A DNA stretch of 64,000 bases from Oscillatoriophycideae cyanobacterium NC_groundwater_1537_Pr4_S-0.65um_50_18 (GTDB lineage Bacteria; Cyanobacteriota; Cyanobacteriia; Elainellales; Elainellaceae). Both the position numbers and the translations under genes were made by a program. This document shows positions 44,073 to 53,742 of this stretch, piece after piece. Location of the stretch: assembly GCA_016208305.1 (NCBI GenBank), contig JACQYI010000037.1, forward strand, positions 1 to 64,000, read 5' to 3'. Under the pieces are notes generated by a model that did no database searches, had not been told where the DNA came from, and was given only the letters and a program-made list of their open reading frames with translations. The first letter of the stretch is position 1, and each line of letters opens with the position of its first letter.

Positions 44073-44102
44073 AAAGCGCTCGGCATTTCGCCGAGCGCTT
44101 TT
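44073..44102 (+). terminator. Rho-independent terminator
   Basis: AAAGCGCTCGGC and GCCGAGCGCTTT pair perfectly over 12 bp around ATTTC, and the stem ends in a T run. It ends the transcript of the domain A-B gene and separates it from the PrsW gene. Confidence 0.9.
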
Positions 44103-44154
44103 GCGCTGCGGCATTGCTGCTGCCTACCTTGACCCACTGCTGCGAGATTTAACT

Positions 44155-45405
44155 ATGACACTAGATGCCAGTGCTAGACTGCTCTATGGCTCTCCGCTGA
44201 GCCGTCCTAAATTTGCTAAATTTGCCGCGATCGCCCTAGCGGTGCTGGTGGTCATCAGCACCCGTGTGATTGTCACAAACATCTTGACGCCGCTGACCCC
44301 TGAGGCGCTGCGAGTCTTTGGGTTGGCGATGGTCTGGGGTGGATTGCTCTCAATCATTCCCCTGGCGATTTTGTGGTTTCTCGATCGCCGTGAGCCTGAA
44401 TCAATCTGGCTCTACATTTTGGTGTTTTTGTGGGGGGCATTGATTGCTACCGGGATCGCCCAACCCGTTAATGCTGCCATCATCCAATGGGTCGGACAGT
44501 TTCTAACGCTGCACCCTGAAATTCAGGAGTTGCTGGGTGAGAACGCCAAAATGGCGATCGCTGCACCGTTGGCCGGGCCGATTGTGGAAGAAACCACCAA
44601 AGGCATGGGACTGCTGCTGGTGTTTTGGCTGCTGCGATCGGAGTTTGACAGCGTTCGCGATGGCTTTATCTATGGGGCACTGGTCGGGCTAGGGTTCAAC
44701 TTTTTAGAAGCGCCTTTCTATGTGGCCAAGGTCTTTTCTGAGACGGGGGTTGCGCCCTGGGGCGGACAATTGGCGATGCGCCACTCTCTGCTGGGGTTAG
44801 GCGGACACGCGCTCTACACCGGCATGTTTGGGTTAGGGCTAGGGCTGGCGCGGCAAACGGCACGCGCCTGGTTGCGCTATGCCGCCCCCGTTGGCGGCTG
44901 GCTGCTGGCCTTTTTGGCTCACTTTGTGAATAACGGCATCGGCCTCATGATTACCCTGCTGATTGTGTTGGGGGGAGGTAAGGTGACCCCGACCTCTAAA
45001 GGAATTGTGCTGATTGACCCGCCGCTGTGGGTGGGTCTACTCCAAGGCAGTCTGCAAAACCTGATCTTGCTCTTTCCCTTTGTGGCGATCGCCGTTGTCA
45101 TGATTTGGCAGAGCGGCATCTGGGAACGGCAGGTGATTCGCGATGAACTGGCGGATGAACGAGAACCCGTCATTACGCCCGATGAGTATGAGCAGGTCAA
45201 GGGCGATCGCCTCTTCAAAACGCGCCACATCCCCGAATACAGTCGCCGCACCGCTCTGGCCATTGTCAAAGCCCAGAATGAGCTGGCCTTCCGCAAATGG
45301 CGGGTCAAACAGGCCGGGGGCGTGCCCGACACTGACCCGCTGGTTGAGTCTTGGCGAGATGAACTGGTGCGCTTGCGCCGCTCAAACTCCCCGGTTGCCG
45401 CTTAG
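44155..45405 (+). CDS. PrsW-family intramembrane metalloprotease
   Basis: Read from ATG at 44155 it has 416 residues. At least eight membrane helices surround the PrsW motifs: IVEETTKGMGLLLVFW (Glu145, Glu146), DGFIYGALVGLGFNFLEAPF, RHSLLGLGGHALYTGMFGLG and LAHFVNNG. In Bacillus PrsW cuts an anti-sigma factor within the membrane; the target here is unknown. The hydrophilic C-terminus (about 345-416) includes YEQVKGDRLFKTRHIPEYSR and AQNELAFRKWRV. Both the N-terminal YGSPLSRPKFAKFAA and this C-terminal segment recur, joined directly, in the remnant at 58010. The upstream frame extension to 44101 lies in the terminator and is discarded. Confidence 0.92.
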   Translation: MTLDASARLLYGSPLSRPKFAKFAAIALAVLVVISTRVIVTNILTPLTPEALRVFGLAMVWGGLLSIIPLAILWFLDRREPESIWLYILVFLWGALIATGIAQPVNAAIIQWVGQFLTLHPEIQELLGENAKMAIAAPLAGPIVEETTKGMGLLLVFWLLRSEFDSVRDGFIYGALVGLGFNFLEAPFYVAKVFSETGVAPWGGQLAMRHSLLGLGGHALYTGMFGLGLGLARQTARAWLRYAAPVGGWLLAFLAHFVNNGIGLMITLLIVLGGGKVTPTSKGIVLIDPPLWVGLLQGSLQNLILLFPFVAIAVVMIWQSGIWERQVIRDELADEREPVITPDEYEQVKGDRLFKTRHIPEYSRRTALAIVKAQNELAFRKWRVKQAGGVPDTDPLVESWRDELVRLRRSNSPVAA

Positions 45406-45459
45406 AGGCTGATTGCTTTAGCGGCTGTTTTGTTTCATTTCACGTAGGACTACTTTTTT

Positions 45460-46983
45460 ATGAAATACTCCATTGCTCAGGTTTTTGGGGTTACGGCACT
45501 CACGGCAGTCGCAGTGGTCACAGCGCACCCGGCGATCGCCACTCCCCCCACCAGCCCCGCCTGGGAATCTACCGACTGCTCTACCTTTGGCCTGAACGCG
45601 CTGCAGAGCGCCATGTCTGACTGTGGCTATGTCACCGTGCCCGAGCGCCACAGCCAGCCCGATGGGCCGACCATTCAGGTGGCGGTCGTCCGTACCCGCA
45701 GCCTGGGCGAGAACCCTGCCCCCGACCCCTTGTTTGTGGAAAATGGTGGCCCTGGCAGCACTACCATTAAAACCTTTGCGGTCGATATATTACCCAACTT
45801 TCCGGTGTTGCCCGGCTTGCTGCAAGAGCGCGATCTCGTGTTTGTCGATCAGCGCGGCACTGGGCATTCACGCCCCTTCTTTAACTGCCCCGAGAAAACC
45901 GAGCACAATCTGGCGGTGGCTCGCGACGAGATCGCCCCGACCGATACCCAGTGGATGGTGGCCTGCCGCGATCGCAGCCTTGCCGACGGCATTAACCCCA
46001 ACGCCTTCAATACCATCGAAAATGCCGCCGATATCTATGCGGTGGCTGAAGCCCTGGGCTACGACCAGTTTAATTACTACGGGGTGTCCTATGGCACGCT
46101 GCTGGGGCAGTACGTGCTAGAGCAGGCAGAGGCCCACACCGCCCAGCTCCGCAGTGCGATCATCGACGGGGTGGTGACGACGAATATCGACTTTAACCTG
46201 GCCGCCACCTACACCTTGAGCGGGGCACTGCGCAACCTGTTTGCCGCTTGTGCCGCCGATGCCCAGTGTAATCAGACCTACCCCAATCTGGAAACGGTCT
46301 TTCTGAACCTGCTGGCTCGTCTAGAGCAAACCCCTGTGCCGCTGACGCTCAAAGTCCCCGACACCCAGGAAACCCTTGAAACCACGCTAGACCGAGACGA
46401 ATTCTTGCTGTTTTTTGAACCCTATATGGCCGGCAGTGGTAATGCCTCAGCCCTGCCCAAGCGAATTTACCAAGCCGCTGAGGGGGATTTTAGCTGGGCC
46501 GTGTCCAACCTCTCGGAGTATCTCCGGGAAGATGGTGATGCCAAAGGCATGTATCACACGGTGCTCTGTTCGCGGGTCGACTCCGTGGTGGTGGAGCCGT
46601 CTACCGTGTTTCCCGCCCCCTATGAGCAGCTGATCGCGATCGGGGAGGGTGAGAGTGCTTCCACCGAGCGCTTCTGCGAGCTGCTTCAGGTTGAGCGAGA
46701 GCCGGTCTACGCCTATGACAACCCCGATATTCCCGTCTTAGTTCTCAATGGGGGCTACGACCCGGTCACGCCCCAACTCTACGGAGAGACCGTCGCCCGC
46801 AATTTCCAGAATGCCTATGTCTACACCTTCCCCGGTGTGGGTCACGGCTCGATGTTTGCACCACCGGGCACCCCAGCGGCGACCTGCGTGGAAGCGATCG
46901 CCCTTGATTTTCTTGCCGATCCCAACCAGGCACCCGAGAGTAGCTGCCTGAGCGAGGTCAAGCCCAGGTTTGAGTACGAGTAG
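45460..46983 (+). CDS. Secreted alpha/beta hydrolase, TAP-like peptidase (S33)
   Basis: The 507-residue exported hydrolase has a signal peptide (cut after AIA near residue 27). It has the oxyanion region PLFVENGGPGSTT, a conserved VFVDQRGTGHSRP, nucleophile Ser210 in YYGVSYGTLLGQY, Asp434 in LNGGYDPVTPQ and His462 in PGVGHGSMFA. This is the tripeptidyl-aminopeptidase/proline-iminopeptidase class, which removes short peptides from N-termini. Cys pairs (TDCSTF, SDCGYV, AACAADAQC) fit an extracytoplasmic enzyme. It is one of four paralogues in the window (others at 50714, 58998, 61253). Confidence 0.9.
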   Translation: MKYSIAQVFGVTALTAVAVVTAHPAIATPPTSPAWESTDCSTFGLNALQSAMSDCGYVTVPERHSQPDGPTIQVAVVRTRSLGENPAPDPLFVENGGPGSTTIKTFAVDILPNFPVLPGLLQERDLVFVDQRGTGHSRPFFNCPEKTEHNLAVARDEIAPTDTQWMVACRDRSLADGINPNAFNTIENAADIYAVAEALGYDQFNYYGVSYGTLLGQYVLEQAEAHTAQLRSAIIDGVVTTNIDFNLAATYTLSGALRNLFAACAADAQCNQTYPNLETVFLNLLARLEQTPVPLTLKVPDTQETLETTLDRDEFLLFFEPYMAGSGNASALPKRIYQAAEGDFSWAVSNLSEYLREDGDAKGMYHTVLCSRVDSVVVEPSTVFPAPYEQLIAIGEGESASTERFCELLQVEREPVYAYDNPDIPVLVLNGGYDPVTPQLYGETVARNFQNAYVYTFPGVGHGSMFAPPGTPAATCVEAIALDFLADPNQAPESSCLSEVKPRFEYE

Positions 46984-47016
46984 CCAGTCATCCTACCTTT
47001 CCTACATCCAGCCCCT

Positions 47017-48786
47017 ATGAAATTTCTTCGTCGCATTCTACCGTTGGCTCTGGCCGTGATCGCTCTCGTCCTAGCCACCCACGCCATCGCCGTCGCCCCG
47101 CCCCCGGAAGGCGCCGCCCGCGCCTATCCCACCGAGTTTCCCCTCTCTGAGCCTGACTACACCAGCAAGCGGCTGCGCGACTTCAGCCCATTTACCGAGG
47201 CACTGGCACAGCTTTCGACCGAGCGGCGCAATACCTTAGACAAGCTCCTGCTAGAGGCCACGATTCCCGACATGCAGAAGCTAATGGCCAGCGGCGACCT
47301 CACCTCTGAAGATCTGGTGGTTTACTATCTTGATCGCATTCAGCGCTACGACGTCAACCAGCTCAACTCGGTGATGGAGCTGAATCCTGAAGCGTTGACC
47401 ATTGCCCGCAATCTCGATGCCGAACGAGCCGAGGGCAACCTGTGGGGCGCGATGCACGGAATCCCGGTGTTGGTCAAAGACAACATCACCACGGGCGACC
47501 AGATGCATACCACCGCTGGAGCCTATGCCCTGAAAGATTGGCGGGGCGATCGCGATGCCCAACTGGTGAAAAACCTGCGCAACGCTGGAGCCGTGATTCT
47601 CGGCAAGGCCAACCTGTCAGAGTGGGCGAACTATGTAGACCCCGCCATGCCCAGCGGCTTTAGCGTCCTGGGCGGGCAAACCCGCCACCCCTACGGCCCC
47701 TTTGATCCGCTCGGCTCTAGCTCTGGCTCTGCGGTGTCGGTGGCGGCCAACCTTACCGCCGTCAGTGTCGGCAGCGAAACCCAGGGTTCCATCCTCAGCC
47801 CAGCGGCCACCAATGACCTCGTTGGGCTGAAACCCACCCACGGACTGGTCAGCGGTGACTACGTGATTCCCCTAGTGGACTGGATGGATGTGCCGGGGCC
47901 AATGGGCCGCACCGTCACCGATGTGGCCACTCTGCTCAGCGCTCTCACCCACACCGACGAAGGAGCCGAAGAAAGCCCTGACCCCGCCGTGGCGAGGCTG
48001 CAAAGCGAAGACTTTACCCGGTTTCTGGATGTAGATCAGGCCAAGCAACGGCGGGTCGGCGTAGTGGTCATCCCAGAGGCGGCGATCGCCGAAATTGAAG
48101 CCGCCCTCGCCAACCCACCCGCAGACATGACACCAGAAATTCGGGCGGTCTTGCCGATCCTCCTGAGCCGATACAAAAAGGCCAGTCAAACCGCCAATGC
48201 GGCGATCGCTGCCCTCACCCAGCAGGGCATTACCGTCGTTGAGTTGGATAACAAAACTGTGCCACCCACACCGGATGCCAACGCGGCGCTGCCTCCCGGC
48301 TTCAAAGCCTCCCTCAACGCCTTTCTGCCCACCCTGCCCAACCCGCCCGTCGCCGCCCTGATCAATGTGGTGTCCTTTAACAACGCCGACCCTGCCAACC
48401 GCGTTCCCTACGGGCAAGACCATCTCACCGCCGCCCAGCGCAGCGACAGCCCCTCTGCCGCCTACACCACCCTGCGCGACACCCACCAAGCCACCGCCCG
48501 CGCGGGTCTTGATCAACTCTTTGCCGAAGCAGGGATTGATGTCCTGATTGCCGACACCCAGATCTATGCCCCTGCCGGATATCCGGCGCTGACTGTCCCT
48601 ATCGGCTTCGCAGCCAATGGCGAACCCTTGGGCACAACCCTGATCGGCAAGGCTCTAGGCGAACCCGATCTGCTAGCGGTGGGCTATGCGATCGAGCAGG
48701 CTACCCAGGCTCGTCAGGCTCCGGATTTGACTAAAACCCTGGTCACCTTCACAGACCTTCACCATGCAGTAGCCAAGGTGCAATAG
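47017..48786 (+). CDS. Secreted amidase (amidase-signature family)
   Basis: The 589-residue protein has an N-terminal signal or anchor (FLRRILPLALAVIALVLATH). The amidase-signature Ser-cisSer-Lys triad is visible: Lys154 in IPVLVKDNITTGD, the glycine/serine loop FDPLGSSSGSAVSVAANLT (residues 229-247), and the nucleophile region VGSETQGSILSPAA. LVGLKPTHGLVSGDYVIP and DVPGPMGRTVTDVA follow. Members hydrolyse amide bonds in diverse small molecules. Substrate unknown. It lies 33 bases after the S33 peptidase and is likely co-transcribed with it. Confidence 0.92.
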   Translation: MKFLRRILPLALAVIALVLATHAIAVAPPPEGAARAYPTEFPLSEPDYTSKRLRDFSPFTEALAQLSTERRNTLDKLLLEATIPDMQKLMASGDLTSEDLVVYYLDRIQRYDVNQLNSVMELNPEALTIARNLDAERAEGNLWGAMHGIPVLVKDNITTGDQMHTTAGAYALKDWRGDRDAQLVKNLRNAGAVILGKANLSEWANYVDPAMPSGFSVLGGQTRHPYGPFDPLGSSSGSAVSVAANLTAVSVGSETQGSILSPAATNDLVGLKPTHGLVSGDYVIPLVDWMDVPGPMGRTVTDVATLLSALTHTDEGAEESPDPAVARLQSEDFTRFLDVDQAKQRRVGVVVIPEAAIAEIEAALANPPADMTPEIRAVLPILLSRYKKASQTANAAIAALTQQGITVVELDNKTVPPTPDANAALPPGFKASLNAFLPTLPNPPVAALINVVSFNNADPANRVPYGQDHLTAAQRSDSPSAAYTTLRDTHQATARAGLDQLFAEAGIDVLIADTQIYAPAGYPALTVPIGFAANGEPLGTTLIGKALGEPDLLAVGYAIEQATQARQAPDLTKTLVTFTDLHHAVAKVQ

Positions 48787-48989
48787 AAGCTTCCCGCCCA
48801 CCCTCTCTTCTCCCTGCCCCAGCATGAACCGCCTAACGGTACCTTTGTGGAGCTTTCGGGCAGGAGTGAGGGGGCGATCGCTTGGATTCACAGTAACTTG
48901 ATGCCTTCGTTCATGCGTGATTGAACTGCGGGATACGAAAATGCTGCACTAGCCCAGTAGCCAAACAATATCGTGAAGGCACGATCGCT

Positions 48990-49415
48990 ATGAATCATCC
49001 TGCTAAAGCCGACTTCAAAGCCCGCAACCTGATTCTGGATTATGCGCTGGGTGCGACGATCGTTACCCTGTTGCCCATTCCAAACATTGGAGGATGGCAA
49101 GCGATCGCCCTGGTGCTGCTCAACATTTTGCTGGTGATTGGCATTGCCCGCCTCTGGCAGTTTCACAAGGGAGGCAATCTCTTAGTCGGGATTGGCGTTC
49201 TGTTTGGCATCGCTGGCGCAATTTTGATGGGGTTCCTGGTTTGGCTGTTGATGATGGCAGTGGGAGTCGTTGTGCCTCTAATGGGGGCATTAGCACCTGG
49301 AATGTTTGCCTTCTGTTACTTCTGGGGCATGGGGCAAGCGGTCAATCATTTCTATATGAGTCAATTACCCTTCCCCCCAGGCCGTTCTCCTTCCGGTGAG
49401 CAAAATGAGATTTAA
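48990..49415 (+). CDS. Small membrane protein, 141 aa
   Basis: From ATG at 48990 the protein has a short polar N-terminus (MNHPAKADFKARNLILDYAL) and about four membrane helices, including WQAIALVLLNILLVIGIARL and LMGFLVWLLMMAVGVVVPLM. It ends with a hydrophilic tail. I recall similar cyanobacterial hypotheticals but no named function. Its last 11 bases overlap the start of the lipase gene, so the two are probably translated together. Confidence 0.7.
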   Translation: MNHPAKADFKARNLILDYALGATIVTLLPIPNIGGWQAIALVLLNILLVIGIARLWQFHKGGNLLVGIGVLFGIAGAILMGFLVWLLMMAVGVVVPLMGALAPGMFAFCYFWGMGQAVNHFYMSQLPFPPGRSPSGEQNEI

Positions 49416-50577
49416 CCGCCGATTTTTACTCTGGTCTGGATTAGGCACCACGATCGCGGCAGTCTTTGGGCGCGAACAGTTGCAGCAGCAAGCTTTGCGA
49501 ACCGAGCAGGCTAAACTTCGGCAACTGTATGATCCCACTCAACTGGTTCAATCTGCCTTTAGCGCTGACCTGACTTCCATGAAAGACTTGGTCGCCGTGC
49601 AACAGAGTGCCAAGCTGCGATCGCCGACCATTCCCTATAACCGCGAGTGGTCTAAGTTGTTGATTACTGGCAGCAAGCTCTGTACCCAGCAATATCTCAA
49701 GGGTAAATTTGAAGCGAATTATGACGGCAGTATTTCTACCTTACCCCTCTATACAAAGGGCTTTACATCTTTTCAACAACTTACATCCTTTAAAGCTGCC
49801 GAACGTGTGGAAGAGGGGATTGCCTTTGAAGTGCCGTTGACAGCGTTAGCAAACCCTCCTGACACCCTGAATGAACTGGGCGATCGCGTCAACCAAACAA
49901 AAGAGGTGATTCAGAATCAAGTCAAACAGGTAGTGAACTTGAAACAACAAATCTCGGTTTACTACGGGTTTGTGTTGACTTCTCCCAAGATGAATATCCT
50001 GATGTTCCGAGGAACTCAGCGGCAACTGGAATGGTTGGAAAATATCCTGGCGATTCAAGAAGACTACGCTCATCCCGTTAAGGGAACTGCGATCGGTAAA
50101 GTGCACTCCGGCATTTATGACTTTTACCACACGCATTTAGCAGAAGCCGTCAAAGCAGCAGTTCAATCCTTAGATCCTAAGAAACCCTTGGTGATCTCTG
50201 GACACAGTTTAGGAGCGGCTCTGGCGACCTTTGCTGCCCTTGATCTAGCCCTGATTTTGCCAGAGTTTCAATCCGGTATCCAGGTTTACACTTACGCGGG
50301 TCCTCGGTTGGGCAACAAAGCGTTTGTGGAAGCCCACAGCCAGTTACTTCCCAATCACTATCGCATCACCAATCTGGCAGACATGATTCCCATGCTGCCC
50401 CTGAGCAAACTTCTCACGGATGACTTTGTGCATGTGGGTGAGTCATGGTCGTTTCTCTCCCAACAGGGCGACATTATGCCCAATCATTTTGTGGAAACCT
50501 ATCGCCAAGCCATTGAGCAAGGAGCAGAAACCCGGTCAGATAAGGGATTTGATAATTTACGAGTCCGTTTGTCGTAG
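49405..50577 (+). CDS. Class 3 lipase-family protein
   Basis: The 390-residue protein has an N-terminal RFNRRFLLWSGLGTTIAAVF segment, which looks like a Tat-type or uncleaved signal (double Arg followed by a hydrophobic stretch). The lipase class 3 core has MLMFRGTQRQLEWLENIL, KVHSGIYDFYHTHLAEAV, nucleophile Ser268 in VISGHSLGAALATFAAL, VYTYAGPRLGNKAFVEA, and RITNLADMIPMLP with the catalytic Asp. The catalytic His is probably the one in DIMPNHFVETY. It should hydrolyse acylglycerols or membrane lipids. GTG at 49396 is an alternative start. Confidence 0.9.
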   Translation: MRFNRRFLLWSGLGTTIAAVFGREQLQQQALRTEQAKLRQLYDPTQLVQSAFSADLTSMKDLVAVQQSAKLRSPTIPYNREWSKLLITGSKLCTQQYLKGKFEANYDGSISTLPLYTKGFTSFQQLTSFKAAERVEEGIAFEVPLTALANPPDTLNELGDRVNQTKEVIQNQVKQVVNLKQQISVYYGFVLTSPKMNILMFRGTQRQLEWLENILAIQEDYAHPVKGTAIGKVHSGIYDFYHTHLAEAVKAAVQSLDPKKPLVISGHSLGAALATFAALDLALILPEFQSGIQVYTYAGPRLGNKAFVEAHSQLLPNHYRITNLADMIPMLPLSKLLTDDFVHVGESWSFLSQQGDIMPNHFVETYRQAIEQGAETRSDKGFDNLRVRLS

Positions 50578-50681
50578 AAAGCTGGATTGGATATCGGCAT
50601 TTCCCAGCAAACCTACGCCCTGGAATTATCCAACCATTCCAATGAACCGCTAGATGGAACGGGCGATCGAGATTCCCATTT

Positions 50682-50711
50682 ATTCACTCATTCATTCACT
50701 CATTCATTCAC
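50682..50711 (+). repeat. 12-bp tandem repeat directly before a start codon
   Basis: ATTCACTCATTC occurs at 50682-50693 and 50694-50705, followed by half a copy, and ends two bases before the ATG of the next gene. No ribosome-binding purine tract is visible between repeat and ATG. Confidence 0.85.
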
Positions 50712-50713
50712 CC

Positions 50714-52684
50714 ATGAACCTGCTGCATCGTACAGCTTACCTATCTCTCTTTACCATGGCCCTCTGCCTGACCACCCAGGCCCGTGCCGCGGTTCAGGCT
50801 CGCTACCCCCTCACCGTCATCCCCTGCCCCACGATCTTGCCACCCAACGAAATTGAGGGCAAAACCATTACCTGCGGCATGCTCGCTGTGCCGGAAAACT
50901 ATGCCGACCCCAATGGTCGCCAGATCGACCTCACCTATGCCGTGCTGCACAGTCGCAGCCTTTCCCCCGCCCCCGACCCGATTATGGATCTGCGCGGCGG
51001 ACCAGGGGGCAGCCTCATCGAATCGAAGTCGATGGAAAGACGGGCAGCACTCTACGAATCCCTGCGCCAAAACCGCGACATCATTTTGCTGGATCAGCGG
51101 GGGGCCCAGTTCTCCAATCGGTTGGGCTGTGCTCCGGTGGCGCTGCTTATCTCTGGCATGTTGCTTGACCCTGCTAGCCCCAATGCGGGGTTGCTGGATT
51201 CTGTGGTGCAGCAGCTGCGATCGCGCTTTCCCGAGTTTGCCGACAGCGCTTTGCCAGGCTACGCCATGCAAGCCCTATGCGCCCGTGTGCTAGAAAACCA
51301 CGGCAACGATTTGAGCCACTACAACACCCCCAACAATGCTCAGGATGTGGTGAACCTGACTGCCGCCCTGGGCTACGACCAGTTCAATCTCTACGGCATT
51401 TCCTACGGCACCTACCTGGCGCAGCGGATTATGATTAACCACCCCGAGCGGGTGCGCAGCGTCGTCCTCGACTCCACGGTGCCGATGCAGGTCAACATGC
51501 CTGCATTAGACATTCGCTCCAAGGAGGTCAGCTTTCTTAACCTGGTGGCCGACTGCGAAGCTGATGCTGCCTGCGCCGCCGCCTACCCCAACCTGACAGG
51601 GCGCACCCAGGCTCTGCTAACCAAGCTGGATGAAACCCCGATTCCCCTGGCCGAACCTACCACCCCAGAGGGAGAATCTACCCCGATCGAGCGTGTCACC
51701 TCGGCAGATTTTGCCAACTTGATCGATGCGATGAACCATCGTCCCAGCCAGATTGCCCCCTACCTGCCGCTGATTGTCCATGAGCTAGAGCAGGGCAAAA
51801 CCACAACCTTTGTAGGGGTTGTCACCGGGACTCTAGGAACCAGCGAACCGACTTCGCCCCCCCTGGAACCCTCGCCCGATTTCTATCGCCTGCAAGCCAG
51901 CGACTTTGAAGCTAAAGCTGAAGACATTTTGCGAGCCAGAGCTGCCGCCGCTGAAACCAGCCGCCCTGCCAGTCGGTGGGTGCAGCAGGTGCAAGCCGCC
52001 GCCGAGACCCTACCCGAAGCGGAGAAAGCCTTGCTGCTGGCTAATTTGTATGGGGTTGGTTACTTAGATACCCCGCGCAACCGGGAGACCTTGCTCACCT
52101 TTGTGGCGGAAGAATTTGAGGGTGACACCGCCAACCGCCTCACCGCTGCCCTCAATGCCATGTCTGACATCGAAGTGCGCCATGTATACGACGTGGTGTC
52201 TGCCCTCACCGACTCCATTTTACCCTTCGATCAACCCGTGACTTGGGGGATGATCCGCACCTTCCACTGCCGCGAAGAGGCACCTGACCTGGAGCAAGCC
52301 CAGGCCGTCTATAAGGCCATGCTCATGCCCCAACTCGGGGTTCGTGGGATGGCAAGCGCCCAGGAACTGCACGACGTCTGCTCCTTTTGGCCCGTGGAAC
52401 GCGCTCCCGCCAGCGAACATGTCCCGACGAGTAGCATCATCCCCACCCTGGTGCTGCAAGGCCGCTACGACACCCAGACCCACAGCGAATCAGCCGTGCA
52501 GGTGATGGAGGGGCTGCGTAACGGCACCTGGGTGGAGTTTTCCAGTGCGGGCCATGCGGCGATCGCATACTCCCAGTGCGCGAAAGATATCGGCGTTGCC
52601 TTTGTGAATAACCCGGAGCGCACCCCCGATACGAGCTGCACCGCTGACCTGTTCCCAGAGTTTGTGCTGCCGCCTGCGGAGTAG
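50714..52684 (+). CDS. Secreted alpha/beta hydrolase, TAP-like peptidase (S33)
   Basis: Read from ATG at 50714 it has 656 residues, with signal peptide LHRTAYLSLFTMALCLTTQA. Motifs: DPIMDLRGGPGGSLIE, IILLDQRGAQFSNRLGC, nucleophile Ser in LYGISYGTYLAQR, acid in LQGRYDTQTHSES, His in SSAGHAAIAYSQC. A large insertion (about 290-500) forms the lid. It is closely similar to the gene at 61253 along its whole length, and both share an ARAAAAETSRPASRWVQQVQ-type segment in the lid. The frame is open from 50654, but the paralogue begins at the equivalent of 50714. It precedes two CPBP protease genes. Confidence 0.9.
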   Translation: MNLLHRTAYLSLFTMALCLTTQARAAVQARYPLTVIPCPTILPPNEIEGKTITCGMLAVPENYADPNGRQIDLTYAVLHSRSLSPAPDPIMDLRGGPGGSLIESKSMERRAALYESLRQNRDIILLDQRGAQFSNRLGCAPVALLISGMLLDPASPNAGLLDSVVQQLRSRFPEFADSALPGYAMQALCARVLENHGNDLSHYNTPNNAQDVVNLTAALGYDQFNLYGISYGTYLAQRIMINHPERVRSVVLDSTVPMQVNMPALDIRSKEVSFLNLVADCEADAACAAAYPNLTGRTQALLTKLDETPIPLAEPTTPEGESTPIERVTSADFANLIDAMNHRPSQIAPYLPLIVHELEQGKTTTFVGVVTGTLGTSEPTSPPLEPSPDFYRLQASDFEAKAEDILRARAAAAETSRPASRWVQQVQAAAETLPEAEKALLLANLYGVGYLDTPRNRETLLTFVAEEFEGDTANRLTAALNAMSDIEVRHVYDVVSALTDSILPFDQPVTWGMIRTFHCREEAPDLEQAQAVYKAMLMPQLGVRGMASAQELHDVCSFWPVERAPASEHVPTSSIIPTLVLQGRYDTQTHSESAVQVMEGLRNGTWVEFSSAGHAAIAYSQCAKDIGVAFVNNPERTPDTSCTADLFPEFVLPPAE

Positions 52685-52741
52685 TCGCGAAATTCACCCC
52701 AACCCTATCTACTATCTCGTCGTATTGAGGAGTCCCCCCAA

Positions 52742-53578
52742 ATGACATTGCCCTCTCCTACACGGCACTCGCAGTTAGACCGGCGATCGCTGGCACTCTT
52801 TTTTGTTCTCACCATTTGCATCTCTTTGATTGCTTACATCCCTCTTGTCCAGAGTGGTTCGCTGGATGCCTTGGGCGGCAGAGCCCTTGATCTGTTGATG
52901 TGGGCACCTGGCACTGCCGCCGTGATCACGACATTGATGATGTTTCGATCGGTGGCCCCACTCGGACTGCTGGGTAACAAGAAGACCTGGGTGTGGTTGG
53001 CCGTTTGCCTGTTGCTGCCCATTGCCTACACCCTGCTGTTCTACCTGCCCCTTGCGGGTTTAGGTCTGGTCAGCCTTGGCACCACAAACCTCAATGCAAC
53101 GTTTTTCGTCTACGGTCTCTTGGTGGCGTCGTTGCCCTTGGCGCTCGGAGAAGAACTCGGATGGCGAGGCTTTGCGGCTCCCGTAATCGGGCGTGTCATG
53201 GGCTTTAAGGTAGGGCAAGCCGTTCTTGGTTTCATCTGGTTCCTTTATCACTTGCCCCCGTTGCTCCTCACCGACTACGGCGATAGCCCCCATCCGCTCT
53301 TTGGGAATTTTGCCTTCCTGGTGTCAGTCGTTGCACTCAGCTACTTTCTGGCAATGGTGCGCCAACGGACGGATAGCGTTTGGCCCTGTGCCCTATTTCA
53401 TGCGAGCCATAACTTGTTCTTCTCCCATCTGTTTGACCCGATGGTGTTCAAGCAGGATGTCGCTACGTGGTTCGTAGGAGAACAAGGCATATTGCTGGCG
53501 ATCGCGATGGTCGCCCTGGGAATCTACGGGCTTCGAACCTCCCAAAAGCCTGCAACCGAACTCGTCGTCCAGGGATAA
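52742..53578 (+). CDS. CPBP-family intramembrane metalloprotease
   Basis: The 278-residue protein has about seven membrane helices and the CPBP (Abi) motifs EELGWRGFAAPVIGR near residue 138, GFIWFLYHLPPLLL near residue 162, and ALFHASHNLFFSH near residue 220. Relatives process prenylated proteins in eukaryotes and act in bacteriocin immunity or peptide handling in bacteria. The substrate is unknown. It is more diverged from the two other CPBP proteins in the window than they are from each other. It starts 57 bases after the S33 peptidase gene. Confidence 0.9.
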   Translation: MTLPSPTRHSQLDRRSLALFFVLTICISLIAYIPLVQSGSLDALGGRALDLLMWAPGTAAVITTLMMFRSVAPLGLLGNKKTWVWLAVCLLLPIAYTLLFYLPLAGLGLVSLGTTNLNATFFVYGLLVASLPLALGEELGWRGFAAPVIGRVMGFKVGQAVLGFIWFLYHLPPLLLTDYGDSPHPLFGNFAFLVSVVALSYFLAMVRQRTDSVWPCALFHASHNLFFSHLFDPMVFKQDVATWFVGEQGILLAIAMVALGIYGLRTSQKPATELVVQG

Positions 53579-53742
53579 GTCGATGAAGTTGGGCGATCGT
53601 CCTGGTCTGCAATCGAGCCAGCGCCCTTCTGCTATCCTCGCTGCCATTTCTGGTTACAGCCATCGTCAAATTCGCGAAATAGCCTTGCCTTGTTGCCTGT
53701 AAGTGACCTGAACCCGTAAACCTTCCTAACTGGAGATTATCA

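Noticed and set aside
47872..48516. 214-residue minus-strand frame
   Set aside because: It is the complement of the amidase gene, rich in Gly and Val from GC-rich codons, without family features.
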